From Clostridium minihomine (GTDB lineage: Bacteria > Bacillota > Clostridia > Oscillospirales > Acutalibacteraceae): DNA of 64,000 nt. The notes under the pieces are model-generated. The model searched no databases. It had not been told where the DNA came from and saw only the letters and a list, made by a program, of their open reading frames with translations. Each line of letters begins with the position of its first letter. Positions within the stretch are counted from its first letter, which is position 1. The DNA lies in assembly GCF_900240385.1 (NCBI RefSeq), contig NZ_OEQH01000002.1, positions 260,488 through 324,487 on the forward strand, written 5' to 3'. This document shows positions 1 through 9,086 of this stretch, one piece after another. The position numbers and the translations under genes were made by a program.

Positions 1-1082
1 CCCAGCAACATTTTCGCACCATGCAGCAGCTTCTGGAGCCTTTTGGCATTCGTGTTGCTTTGCTGACCGGCTCTGTTACTGCCGCCAACCGGCGCAAAAT
101 TCTGGAAGCTTTAAAGGATGGGCAAATCCACCTGCTGGTGGGAACCCATGCTTTGCTCAGCGACACCGTTTCTTTCCGTCGTCTGGGCTTGGTGGTCACT
201 GATGAACAGCATCGCTTTGGCGTGGCTCAGCGAACCGCCTTAACCCAAAAGGGGGATCACCCCCATATTCTTGTGATGTCTGCCACCCCCATTCCCCGCA
301 CTTTGGCGCTCATGATCTATGGTGATTTAGAACTGTCTGTTTTAAACGAATTGCCCCCGGGGCGCCAGAAAACCGAAACCTATGTGATTGATACGGCAAA
401 GCGCAGCCGGGCCTTTGGCTTTATCCGCAAAAAACTGGATGCAGGCCGACAGTGCTACATTATCTGCCCGTTGATTGAGGACAGCGAAAGCGACATGGCT
501 TCTGTAACGCAATACGCAAAGGACTTGCAGGAAAAATGGTTTTTGAGCCATACGGTAGGCGTTCTGCATGGCAGGATGCGTCCGGCTGAAAAAGAACGAA
601 CCATGGCCGCCTTTTCTGCCGGACAGATTGATATTCTGGTTTCTACCACTGTGGTGGAAGTGGGAGTGGACGTGCCCAACGCCGTTGTGATGCTCATTGA
701 AAACGCAGAACGCTATGGGCTGTCACAGCTGCACCAGCTGCGGGGACGCATTGGCCGCGGCACAGAAAAATCCACCTGTATTCTGGTGTCGGACGCACAG
801 AACGAAGAAGCCTTGCAGCGACTTCGGGTGATGTGTGAAACCAGCGATGGATTTCAAATTGCCGATGAAGATTTGCGCCTGCGTGGGCCGGGCGATTTCT
901 TCGGTGCACGCCAGCATGGGTTGCCTGAACTAAAAATAGCGGATATGAGCGCAGATTTTGAGCTGTTAAAGCTGGCTCAGGACGCAGCACGAGAGCTTTT
1001 GTCACAGGATCCCTCTTTAGAGCTTCCGGAACACCGGGGGCTCCGCGCAGAAGTACACCAATTGTTTTCTGCTCTGGAATAA
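1..1082 (+). CDS. recG: ATP-dependent DNA helicase RecG, C-terminal part
   Basis: This is the 3' part of recG; the gene is open at the window edge (reading frame from base 3), so the wedge domain and Walker A lie outside. RecG remodels stalled replication forks and Holliday junctions by moving on double-stranded DNA. Visible are the DEQH box (motif II, near base 200), the SATPIPRTL stretch (motif III), the LHGRM segment and the QLRGRIGRG motif VI, followed by the normal RecG C-terminus (DEDLRLRGPGDFFG). The order of motifs and the GDFFG tail separate it from Mfd and UvrB. It is convergent with the next gene and they share a terminator. Confidence 0.96.
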   Translation, partial: QQHFRTMQQLLEPFGIRVALLTGSVTAANRRKILEALKDGQIHLLVGTHALLSDTVSFRRLGLVVTDEQHRFGVAQRTALTQKGDHPHILVMSATPIPRTLALMIYGDLELSVLNELPPGRQKTETYVIDTAKRSRAFGFIRKKLDAGRQCYIICPLIEDSESDMASVTQYAKDLQEKWFLSHTVGVLHGRMRPAEKERTMAAFSAGQIDILVSTTVVEVGVDVPNAVVMLIENAERYGLSQLHQLRGRIGRGTEKSTCILVSDAQNEEALQRLRVMCETSDGFQIADEDLRLRGPGDFFGARQHGLPELKIADMSADFELLKLAQDAARELLSQDPSLELPEHRGLRAEVHQLFSALE

Positions 1083-1202
1083 GCCGTTTTTAGGGCAAAC
1101 ATTCAGACAGAAAGAAACTTGGATCGCCTTTTGTGTGCCACAAAAATCAATTCAGTCTTAACAGTTAAAAATTCACTGGAATCGCCAATGGTTATTCCAA
1201 TA

Positions 1203-1244
1203 AAAAAACCCGGAAAGAGAATTTCTTTCCGGGTTTTGATTTTA
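1203..1244. terminator. Bidirectional terminator between recG and the carboxypeptidase
   Basis: A hairpin with arms around AACCCGGAAAGA and its complement has A-runs on the left and T-runs on the right. It can therefore stop transcripts from both convergent genes. Confidence 0.85.
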
Positions 1245-1289
1245 AATTATTGTATCAGGCACACAGTCTGCCCTTCTTATCGCTTTACA

Positions 1290-2636
1290 TTACATATCGC
1301 GGTATTTTTTCACCTTGCGCAGACGTTTCCGTTTGCGGTTATAAAGCAGTGCCAACACCAGATAGACAATCACCAGCACCACGATAATACCCACAATCAC
1401 CAAGAACCAAATCGAAGTCACAATGTTGCGGATCACATCGGCAGAATGTAACAGTTCGCTGCGTTCTACTGATTCTGAAGCCACCAAATTAATGGTCGTC
1501 AGTTCCTGATTGGCATAGCTTAATACTGCCGTGCCCACCACCTGACCCTTTTTCACCGGTGCTTCTACACTTTCGGGCAGTTTTGGGGTAATAATAACGC
1601 TGGTTGGAGAAACCTCTTTGGGCAAGATCGTGGCATAGCTTTTTTCTGCCACCAACAGCAATTTATCTTTGTTCCAGGCATAGTCCAGCTTTACTTCGCC
1701 CACGCTGGATCCGCTTTCCACCACGGTCTTAATCCGTAGATTGCTGAATGCCCACTCATACAGCGCCTTGGTGTCTTTCATCTCGCCGCGCGTGGTGATG
1801 CTGTTTCCTTGGGCATCTATTTTAGGGGCATGCAGGATGACCGCCATATAGCTGTAGCCGTCTTTAATGGCAGTAGAAACCAAACAATAACCCGCCTGAT
1901 CGTGAGATCCTGTTTTAATGCCTTTGGCATACCGATAAAAATAAGAACCGCCGGTATATTGGTCAATCAAATAGTTGGTGGTTACCAGCGTGCGTGACTG
2001 GGGCGATTTATTGGTCGCCGGCAGCTGATACCGGGTCTGTGAAGAAATATCCATAAAGTATGGCAAGGTCATGGCATACTTGGTAATCGTATAAAGATCT
2101 TTCGCGGTGGTATAGTGCTTCTCGTCATGCAATCCATGGGGATTGGCAAAATGGGTATTTTCACAGCCCAATTCCTTTGCCTTTGCGTTCATCAAATCCA
2201 CGAACTTACCGATGTCCCCATTCCCCACATAATCCGCCAACACCATAGCGGCATCATTTCCCGAAGGAACCATCAGGCAGTTCAGCAATTGAAGGGCGGT
2301 TAACTCTTCTCCCTCCAACACGCCGGACAGAGAACTTCCCGTGCCTAACAGCAGATCTACGACACTTTTTTTCACAGTAATTTTGGTGCCGGACAAATCT
2401 TTAATTTGTTCCGATGCAATAATAAATGTCATAATCTTGGTGGTGGATGCGGGTTCTAGTTTTGTATCCGAATTCTGTTCAAACACCACAGTATCTGTGT
2501 CCAGATTCACCAGCAGGGCGGCCTCTGAATTCAGACTAAAGTCTATGTTATACGCCGCTGCCGAAGCTGGAGCCGACGAAAAAAACACGCAGAATGTCAG
2601 CAAAAAAGCCAAAACAGGCGTAAACATTTTTTTCAT
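1290..2636 (-). CDS. dacF: D-alanyl-D-alanine carboxypeptidase (DacF/DacA-like), membrane anchored
   Basis: Low-molecular-weight penicillin-binding protein that removes the terminal D-Ala from peptidoglycan stem peptides outside the membrane. It has an N-terminal signal peptide (about residues 1-27). The active-site tetrad STTK follows EPA, SGN appears as PSGNDAAM, and the third motif is KTGSHDQAGYC. The C-terminal part has the usual beta-rich PBP5 domain and then a strongly hydrophobic segment (about residues 408-433) ending in a Lys/Arg-rich tail. This is a true transmembrane anchor, instead of the amphipathic helix of classical DacA/DacF. At 448 residues it is slightly longer than typical. 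The start ATG has a GGAGGCAG-like site upstream. Confidence 0.93.
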   Translation of the reverse strand: MKKMFTPVLAFLLTFCVFFSSAPASAAAYNIDFSLNSEAALLVNLDTDTVVFEQNSDTKLEPASTTKIMTFIIASEQIKDLSGTKITVKKSVVDLLLGTGSSLSGVLEGEELTALQLLNCLMVPSGNDAAMVLADYVGNGDIGKFVDLMNAKAKELGCENTHFANPHGLHDEKHYTTAKDLYTITKYAMTLPYFMDISSQTRYQLPATNKSPQSRTLVTTNYLIDQYTGGSYFYRYAKGIKTGSHDQAGYCLVSTAIKDGYSYMAVILHAPKIDAQGNSITTRGEMKDTKALYEWAFSNLRIKTVVESGSSVGEVKLDYAWNKDKLLLVAEKSYATILPKEVSPTSVIITPKLPESVEAPVKKGQVVGTAVLSYANQELTTINLVASESVERSELLHSADVIRNIVTSIWFLVIVGIIVVLVIVYLVLALLYNRKRKRLRKVKKYRDM

Positions 2637-2758
2637 GGAAAAACTGCCTCCAATGTGATATGATTAATGCAATACAACGATTTTAAGTATAACAGCTATT
2701 TGTGAAAAGATAAAGAATGATTCTGAAAAAACAGAAAAAATTAAGAGATAGGGCGGGA

Positions 2759-3424
2759 ATGTTCTTGATTTATCTAACTGGAGATATGCACGGGGAACTG
2801 GATCGGTTTCAAAGTGCGGAAATCCGCCGCTTAAAGCGCGGGGACAGCCTGATTGTATGCGGCGATTTTGGATTTATATGGAATGGGGATCGGGCCGAAG
2901 CAAAAATTTTGCAAAAGCTCGGTTCCAAAAAATATAATATTCTGTTTGTAGACGGGGCCCATGAAAACCACGACGCTTTAGAGCAGTACCCGGTGGAAGA
3001 ATGGAACGGGGGCAAAGTACATCACATTAGTGGAAATTTATACCATTTAATGCGGGGTCAGGTTTTCACATTGGAAGGAAACACCTTTTTTACCTTTGGG
3101 GGCGGCGAAAGTCAGGAAAAAAAGATGCGGCAGGAAGCCGGAAAATGGTGGCCGCAAGAGATGCCGAATCGACAGGAAATGGAAGAAGGCGTTGCGAACT
3201 TAACCGCACGAAATATGCAGGTTGACTATATCGTGACTCACGAACCTTCTCCTCGCATGCGAACCCTTATCAATGAAAAACATCAAGTCAGTCCGCTGGA
3301 AATGTATTTTGAAGGATTGCTTCGCACTGTGAAATTCCAAAAATGGTTTTTCGGATCGCTGCACACGAACCGAAACATTACCGGCAGCCACATTTGTTTG
3401 TTTGATGATGTGGTAAAACTGTAA
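2759..3424 (+). CDS. Calcineurin-like metallophosphoesterase
   Basis: About 221 residues. The order of metal-binding blocks fits a metallophosphoesterase: GDMHG near the N-terminus (DxH), then CGDFGF (GD), GAHENHD in place of the usual GNHD/E, THEPS, and GSLHTN near the C-terminus (GHxH-like). The substrate cannot be told from sequence; it is likely cytoplasmic because no signal peptide is seen. I chose the ATG at 2759 because the conserved fold begins right after it. An in-frame ATG at 2717 is possible and would add 14 lysine-rich residues. It is monocistronic and ends in a strong terminator. Confidence 0.8.
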   Translation: MFLIYLTGDMHGELDRFQSAEIRRLKRGDSLIVCGDFGFIWNGDRAEAKILQKLGSKKYNILFVDGAHENHDALEQYPVEEWNGGKVHHISGNLYHLMRGQVFTLEGNTFFTFGGGESQEKKMRQEAGKWWPQEMPNRQEMEEGVANLTARNMQVDYIVTHEPSPRMRTLINEKHQVSPLEMYFEGLLRTVKFQKWFFGSLHTNRNITGSHICLFDDVVKL

Positions 3425-3446
3425 GGATACTCCTTTGAATCAGTTC

Positions 3447-3490
3447 AAAAAAGCGCCCGGATGGTTTTTTCAGCCATCCGGGCGCTTTTT
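3447..3490 (+). terminator. Strong intrinsic terminator
   Basis: GC-rich stem with arms around AAGCGCCCGGATGG and its complement, followed by five T. A-run before it could make it bidirectional. Confidence 0.92.
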
Positions 3491-3978
3491 GTCCATTTGA
3501 AACAATCCACTCTTTTCATTATGATTCGTGCTGTCTGCATTCTTAACAAACGCGCCATGACCCGAAAAGCACCAAAGAAAGATAATTTGTTATTTGATAA
3601 AAAATCCCAAAAGCATTTTTTGATTTATTCATATGTATGAAACGCTGTAAGATAGCAAAAAAGTGAAACCACTTTGCAATTATAGCCTTGCCGTTTGAAT
3701 CGAATGATTACAAGAAGAAAAAGCAAGCTCAGCTGTATCAAAAATGCCTTTTATATTTGATGAACATTCTGAAATAGAAGATGACAAAGAGCCTTTCAAA
3801 GGAACCAATGGATCCCCTGTCAATAAAAGTTCATCGAACGATCTTTTCGCACACCTGATGTCTCAGTCGTTATGATAAAATCATAACGCCGAAAGCCTGT
3901 TTGATTAAAGAGAGGATGGACAAGACTCCCCCATCATGTGAAAGTAACCTTTAAAAATAAATCATAAAATAACATAAC
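3491..3978. other. Gene-free stretch between metallophosphoesterase and rplL
   Basis: About 490 bases without a supported gene. I see only short stop-interrupted frames and a small perfect hairpin (arms CGTTATGAT at 3868-3876 and ATCATAACG at 3880-3888). rpoB would normally lie downstream of rplL on the minus strand but is absent. Confidence 0.6.
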
Positions 3979-4017
3979 AAAAAAGGATGCCGGAAAATAA
4001 TTCCCAGCATCCTTTTA
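3979..4017 (-). terminator. Terminator of the rplJ-rplL operon
   Basis: On the minus strand a hairpin with arms around AAGGATGC and GCATCC is followed by a T-run, 14 bases after the rplL stop codon. Confidence 0.85.
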
Positions 4018-4030
4018 TTTGAGAAAAAAC

Positions 4031-4408
4031 TTATTTCACTTCGACTTCTGCGCCAGCCTCGGTCAGCTTTGCTTTGATAGCCTCAGCATCGTCCTTGGAA
4101 ACGCCCTCTTTCAGAGCCTTAGGAGCATTGTCTACAACTTCCTTTGCTTCTTTCAAGCCCAGGCCGGTCAGCTCGCGAACAACCTTGATAACCTGAATCT
4201 TGTTAGCGCCAGCAGCCTTCAGAACTACGTCGAACTCAGTCTTCTCTTCTGCAGCAGGAGCAGCAGAAGCAGCGGGAGCAGCGGCAACAGCAACAGGAGC
4301 AGCAGCGGAAACGCCGAACTCTTCTTCCAGAGCCTTAACCAGCTCAGACAGCTCCAGAACAGTCAGAGCCTTTACATCTTCAATCAACTTAACAACTTTA
4401 TCAGACAT
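4031..4408 (-). CDS. rplL: 50S ribosomal protein L7/L12
   Basis: 125 residues, the normal L7/L12 length. It has the helical N-terminal dimerisation domain, an Ala/Pro-rich hinge (about residues 35-55) and the C-terminal factor-binding domain with VKTG-like [14 protein letters not shown]. It forms the stalk that recruits translation GTPases. The start at 4408 follows a clean GGAGG site. It lies 34 bases after rplJ in the same operon and ends at its own terminator, without rpoB downstream in this window. Confidence 0.98.
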   Translation of the reverse strand: MSDKVVKLIEDVKALTVLELSELVKALEEEFGVSAAAPVAVAAAPAASAAPAAEEKTEFDVVLKAAGANKIQVIKVVRELTGLGLKEAKEVVDNAPKALKEGVSKDDAEAIKAKLTEAGAEVEVK

Positions 4409-4442
4409 TGATGAAACCTCCATATTTTTAAAATTTAAGAAA

Positions 4443-4979
4443 TCAGGCGTTTGCAGCCTGCTTTTCGGCAATCGCATTCAGTGCGACCACCAGTCCCTTC
4501 ATTGTGCCATTCAGCACGGTAACAAAACCAGTAATCGGAGCATTCAAGCCGCCCAGGGCTTTTGCCACCAGAACTTCCTTCGAGGGAAGCTCAGCCAGCT
4601 CTTTCACAGAAGCTGCATCGACAGCGCCGCCATCGACGAAGCCCGCTTTGATCTCAAAGGTTTTGCTTTTTTCTGCGAATGTAGACAGAATCTTTGCACT
4701 GGAAACATAATCGTCATTGCTGTAAGCAATTGCGGTTGTTCCTTCCAATACCGGATCCAATCCTTCGATCCCGGCGTCTTTCAGAGCACGAGACAACAGG
4801 GTATTCTTTACCACACGGTAAGTGTCCCCGGTTTCACGCAGTTCCTTTCTCAGCTTGGTATCCTCTGCAACGGTAATGCCCTTGTAGCTTACAATGACAC
4901 CAGCGCAGGCAGATTTCAAGCATTCAGACAACTCAGCAACATACTGCTGCTTTTCTGCTAAAATCTTCTCACTTGGCAA
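4443..4979 (-). CDS. rplJ: 50S ribosomal protein L10
   Basis: 178 residues. The N-terminal rRNA-binding domain contains the [11 protein letters not shown] segment, and the C-terminal helix binds L7/L12 dimers. The start codon appears to be TTG at 4979 with GGAGGTGA upstream; no ATG is available in a better place. The weak start and the attenuated leader upstream fit autoregulation by the L10-L12 complex. Confidence 0.97.
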   Translation of the reverse strand: MPSEKILAEKQQYVAELSECLKSACAGVIVSYKGITVAEDTKLRKELRETGDTYRVVKNTLLSRALKDAGIEGLDPVLEGTTAIAYSNDDYVSSAKILSTFAEKSKTFEIKAGFVDGGAVDAASVKELAELPSKEVLVAKALGGLNAPITGFVTVLNGTMKGLVVALNAIAEKQAANA

Positions 4980-5168
4980 ATGTATTCACCTCCATCTTCC
5001 AAAGGAATCGTGCGTACAATCAAAAAAGCCTTTCCTGCAGGCGCAGGAAAGGCGTCACTTGACTATAAAATAGACATCACAGTGAACGGCTCTTTCCTCG
5101 GCAGGCCGAAACCGAAAGAACGGTTCCATTAAGCATACGCACCTGCTGTCTTTGGATAAAGAACAGCT
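4980..5168 (-). promoter_or_regulatory. L10 leader with transcription attenuator
   Basis: The rplJ transcript has a leader of about 190 bases. Just before the gene, at 5022-5053, an 11-bp hairpin (arms GCCTTTCCTGC and GCAGGAAAGGC) is followed on the minus strand by six T, a full intrinsic terminator inside the leader. Upstream are further complementary segments. This matches the known Bacillota L10-leader arrangement, in which excess L10(L12)4 favours termination. The identity is inferred from position and the terminator, not from a covariance search. Confidence 0.75.
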
Positions 5169-5174
5169 TTACAT

Positions 5175-5203
5175 ACTATAACACTTTTCAAAATGCATGT
5201 CAA
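5175..5203 (-). promoter_or_regulatory. Sigma-A promoter of rplJ-rplL
   Basis: TTGACA (5198-5203 on the minus strand), 17-base spacer, TATAGT (5175-5180). Lies between rplA and rplJ, so rplJL has its own promoter. Confidence 0.88.
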
Positions 5204-5233
5204 GAAAAAACCTTCACCGGATTTCTTCTAAAA

Positions 5234-5926
5234 TCAGCCAACTTTGTTGGGGTTAACTCTTACGCCAGGGCCCATGGTGGACGCCACAACACAAGACTTC
5301 ACATACTGTCCCTTGGATGCTGCGGGCTTTGCTTTTACAATCGCGCCCAGCAGAGCATTAAAGTTTTCCTGCAGTTTTTCCTGGCCAAAAGAAACTTTGC
5401 CAATGGGGCAGTGAATGATGTTCGTCTTATCCAGACGATACTCAATCTTACCGGCCTTTGCTTCCTTAACCGCTTTCGCGATGTCCGGAGTAACGGTGCC
5501 GGCCTTGGGGTTAGGCATCAAGCCGCGCGGGCCCAGAACCTTACCCAAACGACCAACCAGACCCATCATGTCGGGGGTGGTGATCAGAACGTCAAAATCC
5601 ATCCAGTTTTCAGACTGAATCTTCTGAACCATATCTTCAGCGCCGACAAACTCAGCACCGGCCTCTTCAGCCAGCTTCTGGTTGTCGCCCTTGCAGATTG
5701 CCAGAACGCGAATCTGTTTGCCGGTTCCGTTGGGCAGAACAATGGCGCCGCGAACCTGCTGATCCGCATGGCGGCCGTCAACGCCCAGCTTTACATGGAC
5801 TTCAACTGTTTCATCAAACTTTGCAGTACCAGTCTTCACACACAGCTCAAGAGCATCCTGAGGATCATAAAGCTTTGCGCGGTCAACCAGCTTTGCACTG
5901 TCTACATATTTCTTACCGTGTTTCAT
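5234..5926 (-). CDS. rplA: 50S ribosomal protein L1
   Basis: 230 residues, typical for L1. It carries the conserved signature around [14 protein letters not shown] and the C-terminal block ending in [15 protein letters not shown]1 forms the mobile stalk next to the E site and often represses its own operon. The ATG at 5926 has an AGGGAGG site. It follows rplK by 54 bases on the same strand. Confidence 0.98.
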   Translation of the reverse strand: MKHGKKYVDSAKLVDRAKLYDPQDALELCVKTGTAKFDETVEVHVKLGVDGRHADQQVRGAIVLPNGTGKQIRVLAICKGDNQKLAEEAGAEFVGAEDMVQKIQSENWMDFDVLITTPDMMGLVGRLGKVLGPRGLMPNPKAGTVTPDIAKAVKEAKAGKIEYRLDKTNIIHCPIGKVSFGQEKLQENFNALLGAIVKAKPAASKGQYVKSCVVASTMGPGVRVNPNKVG

Positions 5927-5980
5927 TGGTTTTCCTCCCTATTGAGTGGTAAAATCGGATTATTCCTCCCACCCGGGTGA

Positions 5981-6406
5981 TCAATCTACGACTTCAATGC
6001 CCATGCTACGTGCAGTACCGGCTACCATGCTCATGGCAGACTCGATATCAGACGCGTTAAGGTCAGGCATTTTCTGCTCCGCAATCTTCTTGACCTGCTC
6101 ACGGGTAACTTTTGCAACTTTAGTTTTGTTCGGAACGCCCGAACCACTCTCGATTCCGCATGCCTTCTTCAGAAGAACCGCTGCGGGCGGAGTTTTTGTA
6201 ATGAAAGAGAAAGAACGGTCTGCATAAACCGTGATGACGACAGGGATAATCAAACCTACGTCATTCTTTGTGCGCTCGTTGAATTCCTTCGTGAACGCCA
6301 TAATGTTGACACCATGCTGACCAAGCGCCGGACCAACAGGGGGCGCCGGGGTTGCTTTGCCGGCGGGTATCTGGAGCTTAATAAAGCCCGTAACCTTTTG
6401 AGCCAT
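5981..6406 (-). CDS. rplK: 50S ribosomal protein L11
   Basis: 141 residues, the standard L11 length. It has the Pro-rich N-terminal part ([18 protein letters not shown]) and the C-terminal rRNA-binding domain ending near [10 protein letters not shown]. It binds the GTPase-associated centre of 23S rRNA. The ATG at 6406 follows GGAGGTGCA. It lies downstream of nusG and upstream of rplA as in most bacteria. Confidence 0.98.
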   Translation of the reverse strand: MAQKVTGFIKLQIPAGKATPAPPVGPALGQHGVNIMAFTKEFNERTKNDVGLIIPVVITVYADRSFSFITKTPPAAVLLKKACGIESGSGVPNKTKVAKVTREQVKKIAEQKMPDLNASDIESAMSMVAGTARSMGIEVVD

Positions 6407-6522
6407 TTTGTTGCACCTCCAAAATTCGTGGTAGATGGCGGAACGACCTTATTATCGTCCCTCCCACAGGGGCACAGCCCCTCATAATGAGCGGCAAAAA
6501 CCGCTTATTACACCAAATGATT

Positions 6523-7044
6523 TTATTCCACCGGTTCTGCCTGATCAAGTTCAAGCTCGACCGGGGTTTCGCGTCCAAACATGGATACCGTGACGCGAAC
6601 ACGGTTTTTGTCCAAATCCACTTCTTCGACTGTTCCGACAAACCCTTCCAGCGGGCCATCCACAATATGAACGGAATCACCCACCTGATACGAAACCTCC
6701 ACGGTTTTCTTCTCCACGCCCATGCGTGCCACTTCCTCATCGGTCAATGGAATCGGCTTGGACGAGGGTCCCACAAAACCGGTACAGCCGCGGATATTGC
6801 GAACCACATACCAGGATTCATCGGTCAGTGCCATCTTCACCAAAACATAGCTGGGGAAAATCTTGCGCTCCACATCGCGTTTTTTTCCGTCTTTAATTTC
6901 TGTTACGATTTCAGTCGGAACGCGAATTTCCTGAATCAAATCCTGAAGCTGACGGTTTTCCACCGTTTTTTCTAGGTTAGACGCTACTTTGTTTTCATAC
7001 CCAGAATAGGTATGAATCACATACCACCTGACGTCTTCCGGCAT
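6523..7044 (-). CDS. nusG: Transcription termination/antitermination factor NusG
   Basis: About 173 residues. The NGN domain starts at WYVIHTYSGYENKV and contains the FPSYVLVKM and NIRGCTGFVG blocks. The C-terminal KOW motif is VHIVDGPLEGFVGTV. It couples RNA polymerase to Rho or the ribosome and affects pausing. The start at 7044 (second ATG) is better spaced from the GGAGG site than the ATG at 7050, which is only three bases away. It lies between secE and rplK. Confidence 0.97.
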   Translation of the reverse strand: MPEDVRWYVIHTYSGYENKVASNLEKTVENRQLQDLIQEIRVPTEIVTEIKDGKKRDVERKIFPSYVLVKMALTDESWYVVRNIRGCTGFVGPSSKPIPLTDEEVARMGVEKKTVEVSYQVGDSVHIVDGPLEGFVGTVEEVDLDKNRVRVTVSMFGRETPVELELDQAEPVE

Positions 7045-7059
7045 AGTCATTTCCTCCGC

Positions 7060-7293
7060 TTATTTCGCAATATTCATGAACAGCCCCAGCAGATTCATCA
7101 TTATTGTATCCAGACCAAAGATGAAAAGACCAATAACAAAGATTACTGCCAGTACGACGCCGGTATTCTGAAACACCGACTTAGGGGTAGGCCAGACGAT
7201 TTTCTTGAGTTCATTTTTGCAGTCGCGGAAAAATTTCATACCGGCTCTGCCGGCATTGGCCAGAGCGTTGACTTTTTTTTCCTTCTCAGCCAT
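7060..7293 (-). CDS. secE: Preprotein translocase subunit SecE
   Basis: 77 residues, the short single-span Bacillota form. A Lys-rich N-terminus is followed by the amphipathic segment with KKIVWPTPKSV and one transmembrane helix (about residues 46-70). It clamps the SecY channel. The start follows AAGGGAGA. It sits between rpmG and nusG, the usual place. Confidence 0.97.
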   Translation of the reverse strand: MAEKEKKVNALANAGRAGMKFFRDCKNELKKIVWPTPKSVFQNTGVVLAVIFVIGLFIFGLDTIMMNLLGLFMNIAK

Positions 7294-7311
7294 TTGTTTT
7301 CTCCCTTCGAC

Positions 7312-7461
7312 TTACTTCGATTCCTTATGAACAGTATGTTTCTTGCAGAATCTGCAGTACTTGTTCATCTCAAGCCTGTCCGGGTCATTCTTCTTGTTCT
7401 TCATTGTGTTGTAGTTACGCTGTTTGCACTCTGTGCAGGCTAATGTGATTTTCACTCTCAT
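7312..7461 (-). CDS. rpmG: 50S ribosomal protein L33
   Basis: 49 residues with four zinc-ligand cysteines: CTEC near the N-terminus and CRFC near the C-terminus. This is the zinc-containing (C+) form of L33. The ATG at 7461 follows GGGAGGTG; longer upstream frames are not needed. It is the first gene of the rpmG-secE-nusG-rplK-rplA run. Confidence 0.97.
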   Translation of the reverse strand: MRVKITLACTECKQRNYNTMKNKKNDPDRLEMNKYCRFCKKHTVHKESK

Positions 7462-7562
7462 GACGGCACCTCCCGTTTCACGGAAAAATATTGGATCCGT
7501 AAAGGACCACGGCCTCCCTCTAAAAGGGCGCAAAAAAATAACCCCTTACTGAGGTATTTTGT

Positions 7563-7592
7563 ATTATACCACAGTATCGCCCCACCGGTCAA
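7563..7592 (-). promoter_or_regulatory. Promoter of the rpmG-secE-nusG-rplKA cluster
   Basis: On the minus strand TTGACC (7587-7592), 18-base spacer and TATAAT (7563-7568), about 100 bases before rpmG. Confidence 0.82.
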
Positions 7593-7672
7593 TAGTTTTT
7601 TTCATGTCCGGCGGGGCTACGGCTGACTTTTTTCCTTTTTTTACAATTGCAAAACAGAAAAAAAATCTGCGT

Positions 7673-8476
7673 TTATTTCATATCGTTCAACGTTTTGAGC
7701 ATGTCCTCGCTGTACTTGGGCTTCTTCTTTTTCTTTTCGGGCTTTACTTTCTTCCCTTTAAAATCTTTTGCCTTGTTATACACTCTGGCAAGATCCGGGC
7801 TGAAATGTTCTGAAAGATTCTGCAATGCTTTGGGATTTTCAATTCCGTTGAGCAACACCATGGTGATAATGGAGCGAACATCCATATCGCCATTTTCATA
7901 CACATCATTCAGAATACCGCAAAGCTTTTTAAATGGTTCGGTATTGGAATAATTTACCGCCAGCTGCTCTACTTTTTCTATAACATGCTCTTTGGCAAAA
8001 GTGGCGTTTCGCACATCGCCATAGGTAGCTCTTTCCTGTACTATCTCTGCCTTTAGCTCTGGAAAAATCACCGCCAAACGGTTATAGAAAAACTGCGGAT
8101 CGCTGGTGCTGTCGTCGTCTTTTTTCTTCTTTTTCTTCTGCTGACGAACAAGCTCCTTGCGGGTAGAACCCCCCAGTGTTTCAGAGAAATCCTCCCCAAT
8201 ACCGGAAGCATAAGCCGCGCTGTCTGTTTCCGGATCAAAAGCCCAGGTAGAAATGGTTTTCCACTCCTTGTCCGGCTCATCCTCCTTCATCTCACAGGCC
8301 CGCAGATGAAACTGCTTTGTCTGTGTTTCATACAGCACGCTGTATGCCGCATTTTCACTGGTATATATGGCAACCCGGCCCTGTTCCTCCTGCACGTCCT
8401 CCCTTTTTTCAAAGCCTTGCTCTAAAAGAGTGGACCGTACCTTTTCGGCAATCAGGTCAAATGCTTTTTGTTCCAA
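7673..8476 (-). CDS. Hypothetical protein with two lysine-rich tracts
   Basis: 267 residues; I do not recognise the family. The N-terminal third (about 1-95) is acidic and looks like a small alpha/beta domain. A run of lysines follows near residue 113-120 (QQKKKKKKDDD), then a mostly helical domain (about 125-235), and a second Lys-rich tail (KPEKKKKKPKYS) before a short C-terminal helix. It has no signal peptide or membrane span, so a cytoplasmic and possibly nucleic-acid-associated protein is a guess. The start is probably TTG at 8476 with AGGAG ten bases upstream. It stands alone upstream of the ribosomal cluster promoter. Confidence 0.75.
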   Translation of the reverse strand: MEQKAFDLIAEKVRSTLLEQGFEKREDVQEEQGRVAIYTSENAAYSVLYETQTKQFHLRACEMKEDEPDKEWKTISTWAFDPETDSAAYASGIGEDFSETLGGSTRKELVRQQKKKKKKDDDSTSDPQFFYNRLAVIFPELKAEIVQERATYGDVRNATFAKEHVIEKVEQLAVNYSNTEPFKKLCGILNDVYENGDMDVRSIITMVLLNGIENPKALQNLSEHFSPDLARVYNKAKDFKGKKVKPEKKKKKPKYSEDMLKTLNDMK

Positions 8477-9086
8477 CTGTCATCACTCCTGCTATTTTTC
8501 GCCCGGGCGCCGCCCGTGGATGCTCGAATGGGTACACGAATGCGTACATATGGGATTTAGTATACACTATTTTTTATTTTTTGTCACTAACGCATTTCTG
8601 AAAAAGATTTATTTATAAGTTTGGTTTCCCGTTGTGTAATTTCCATCAAAAAGTCAATATTTTTTAAATTCGAACCACTTTACTATCGAACGCTATAAAT
8701 CAGTGAATCATATTAAGGCAGAACTGTTAATCTATAGGTTTGAAAACAGGCCGGCAGGCAAAATAAAGCATCATTTAAAAAAGTCGTGTGTATAAAAATG
8801 TGTTTATAGAAATAGAGATACAAATTAAGGAAAAGATACTATTTGATATTCTGTGCTGTTTTGTATTTTTTCCAGGAATAAAACTGCCATACCTGTTCGA
8901 AGCAATGTTTCTTTATGAAAGCGAGAATTCCAGATTGCGCGTGACCCCGTGTTGTGTTATCATATATATTTGAAATATTGTATTTTGGATCCACAAGGCA
9001 TGAAGCACCTCTCTTCCCGCGTATTCTTTAGGGAAGCGCCGGTTTGGAGCGCCATGTGATTTTGCGTGGATACGGAGGGAATGATA
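8477..9086. other. AT-rich intergenic stretch before ddl
   Basis: About 600 bases between divergent genes. It has only short frames with no ribosome-binding site and no family resemblance. No clear riboswitch or terminator was found. It presumably contains the ddl promoter. Confidence 0.55.

Noticed and set aside
1119-1451. Plus-strand frame of about 110 codons after recG
   Set aside because: It overlaps the terminator and the 3' end of the carboxypeptidase gene and lacks a start site.
4019-4961. Long plus-strand frames opposite rplL and rplJ
   Set aside because: They are antisense shadows of ribosomal protein genes with clear families on the minus strand.
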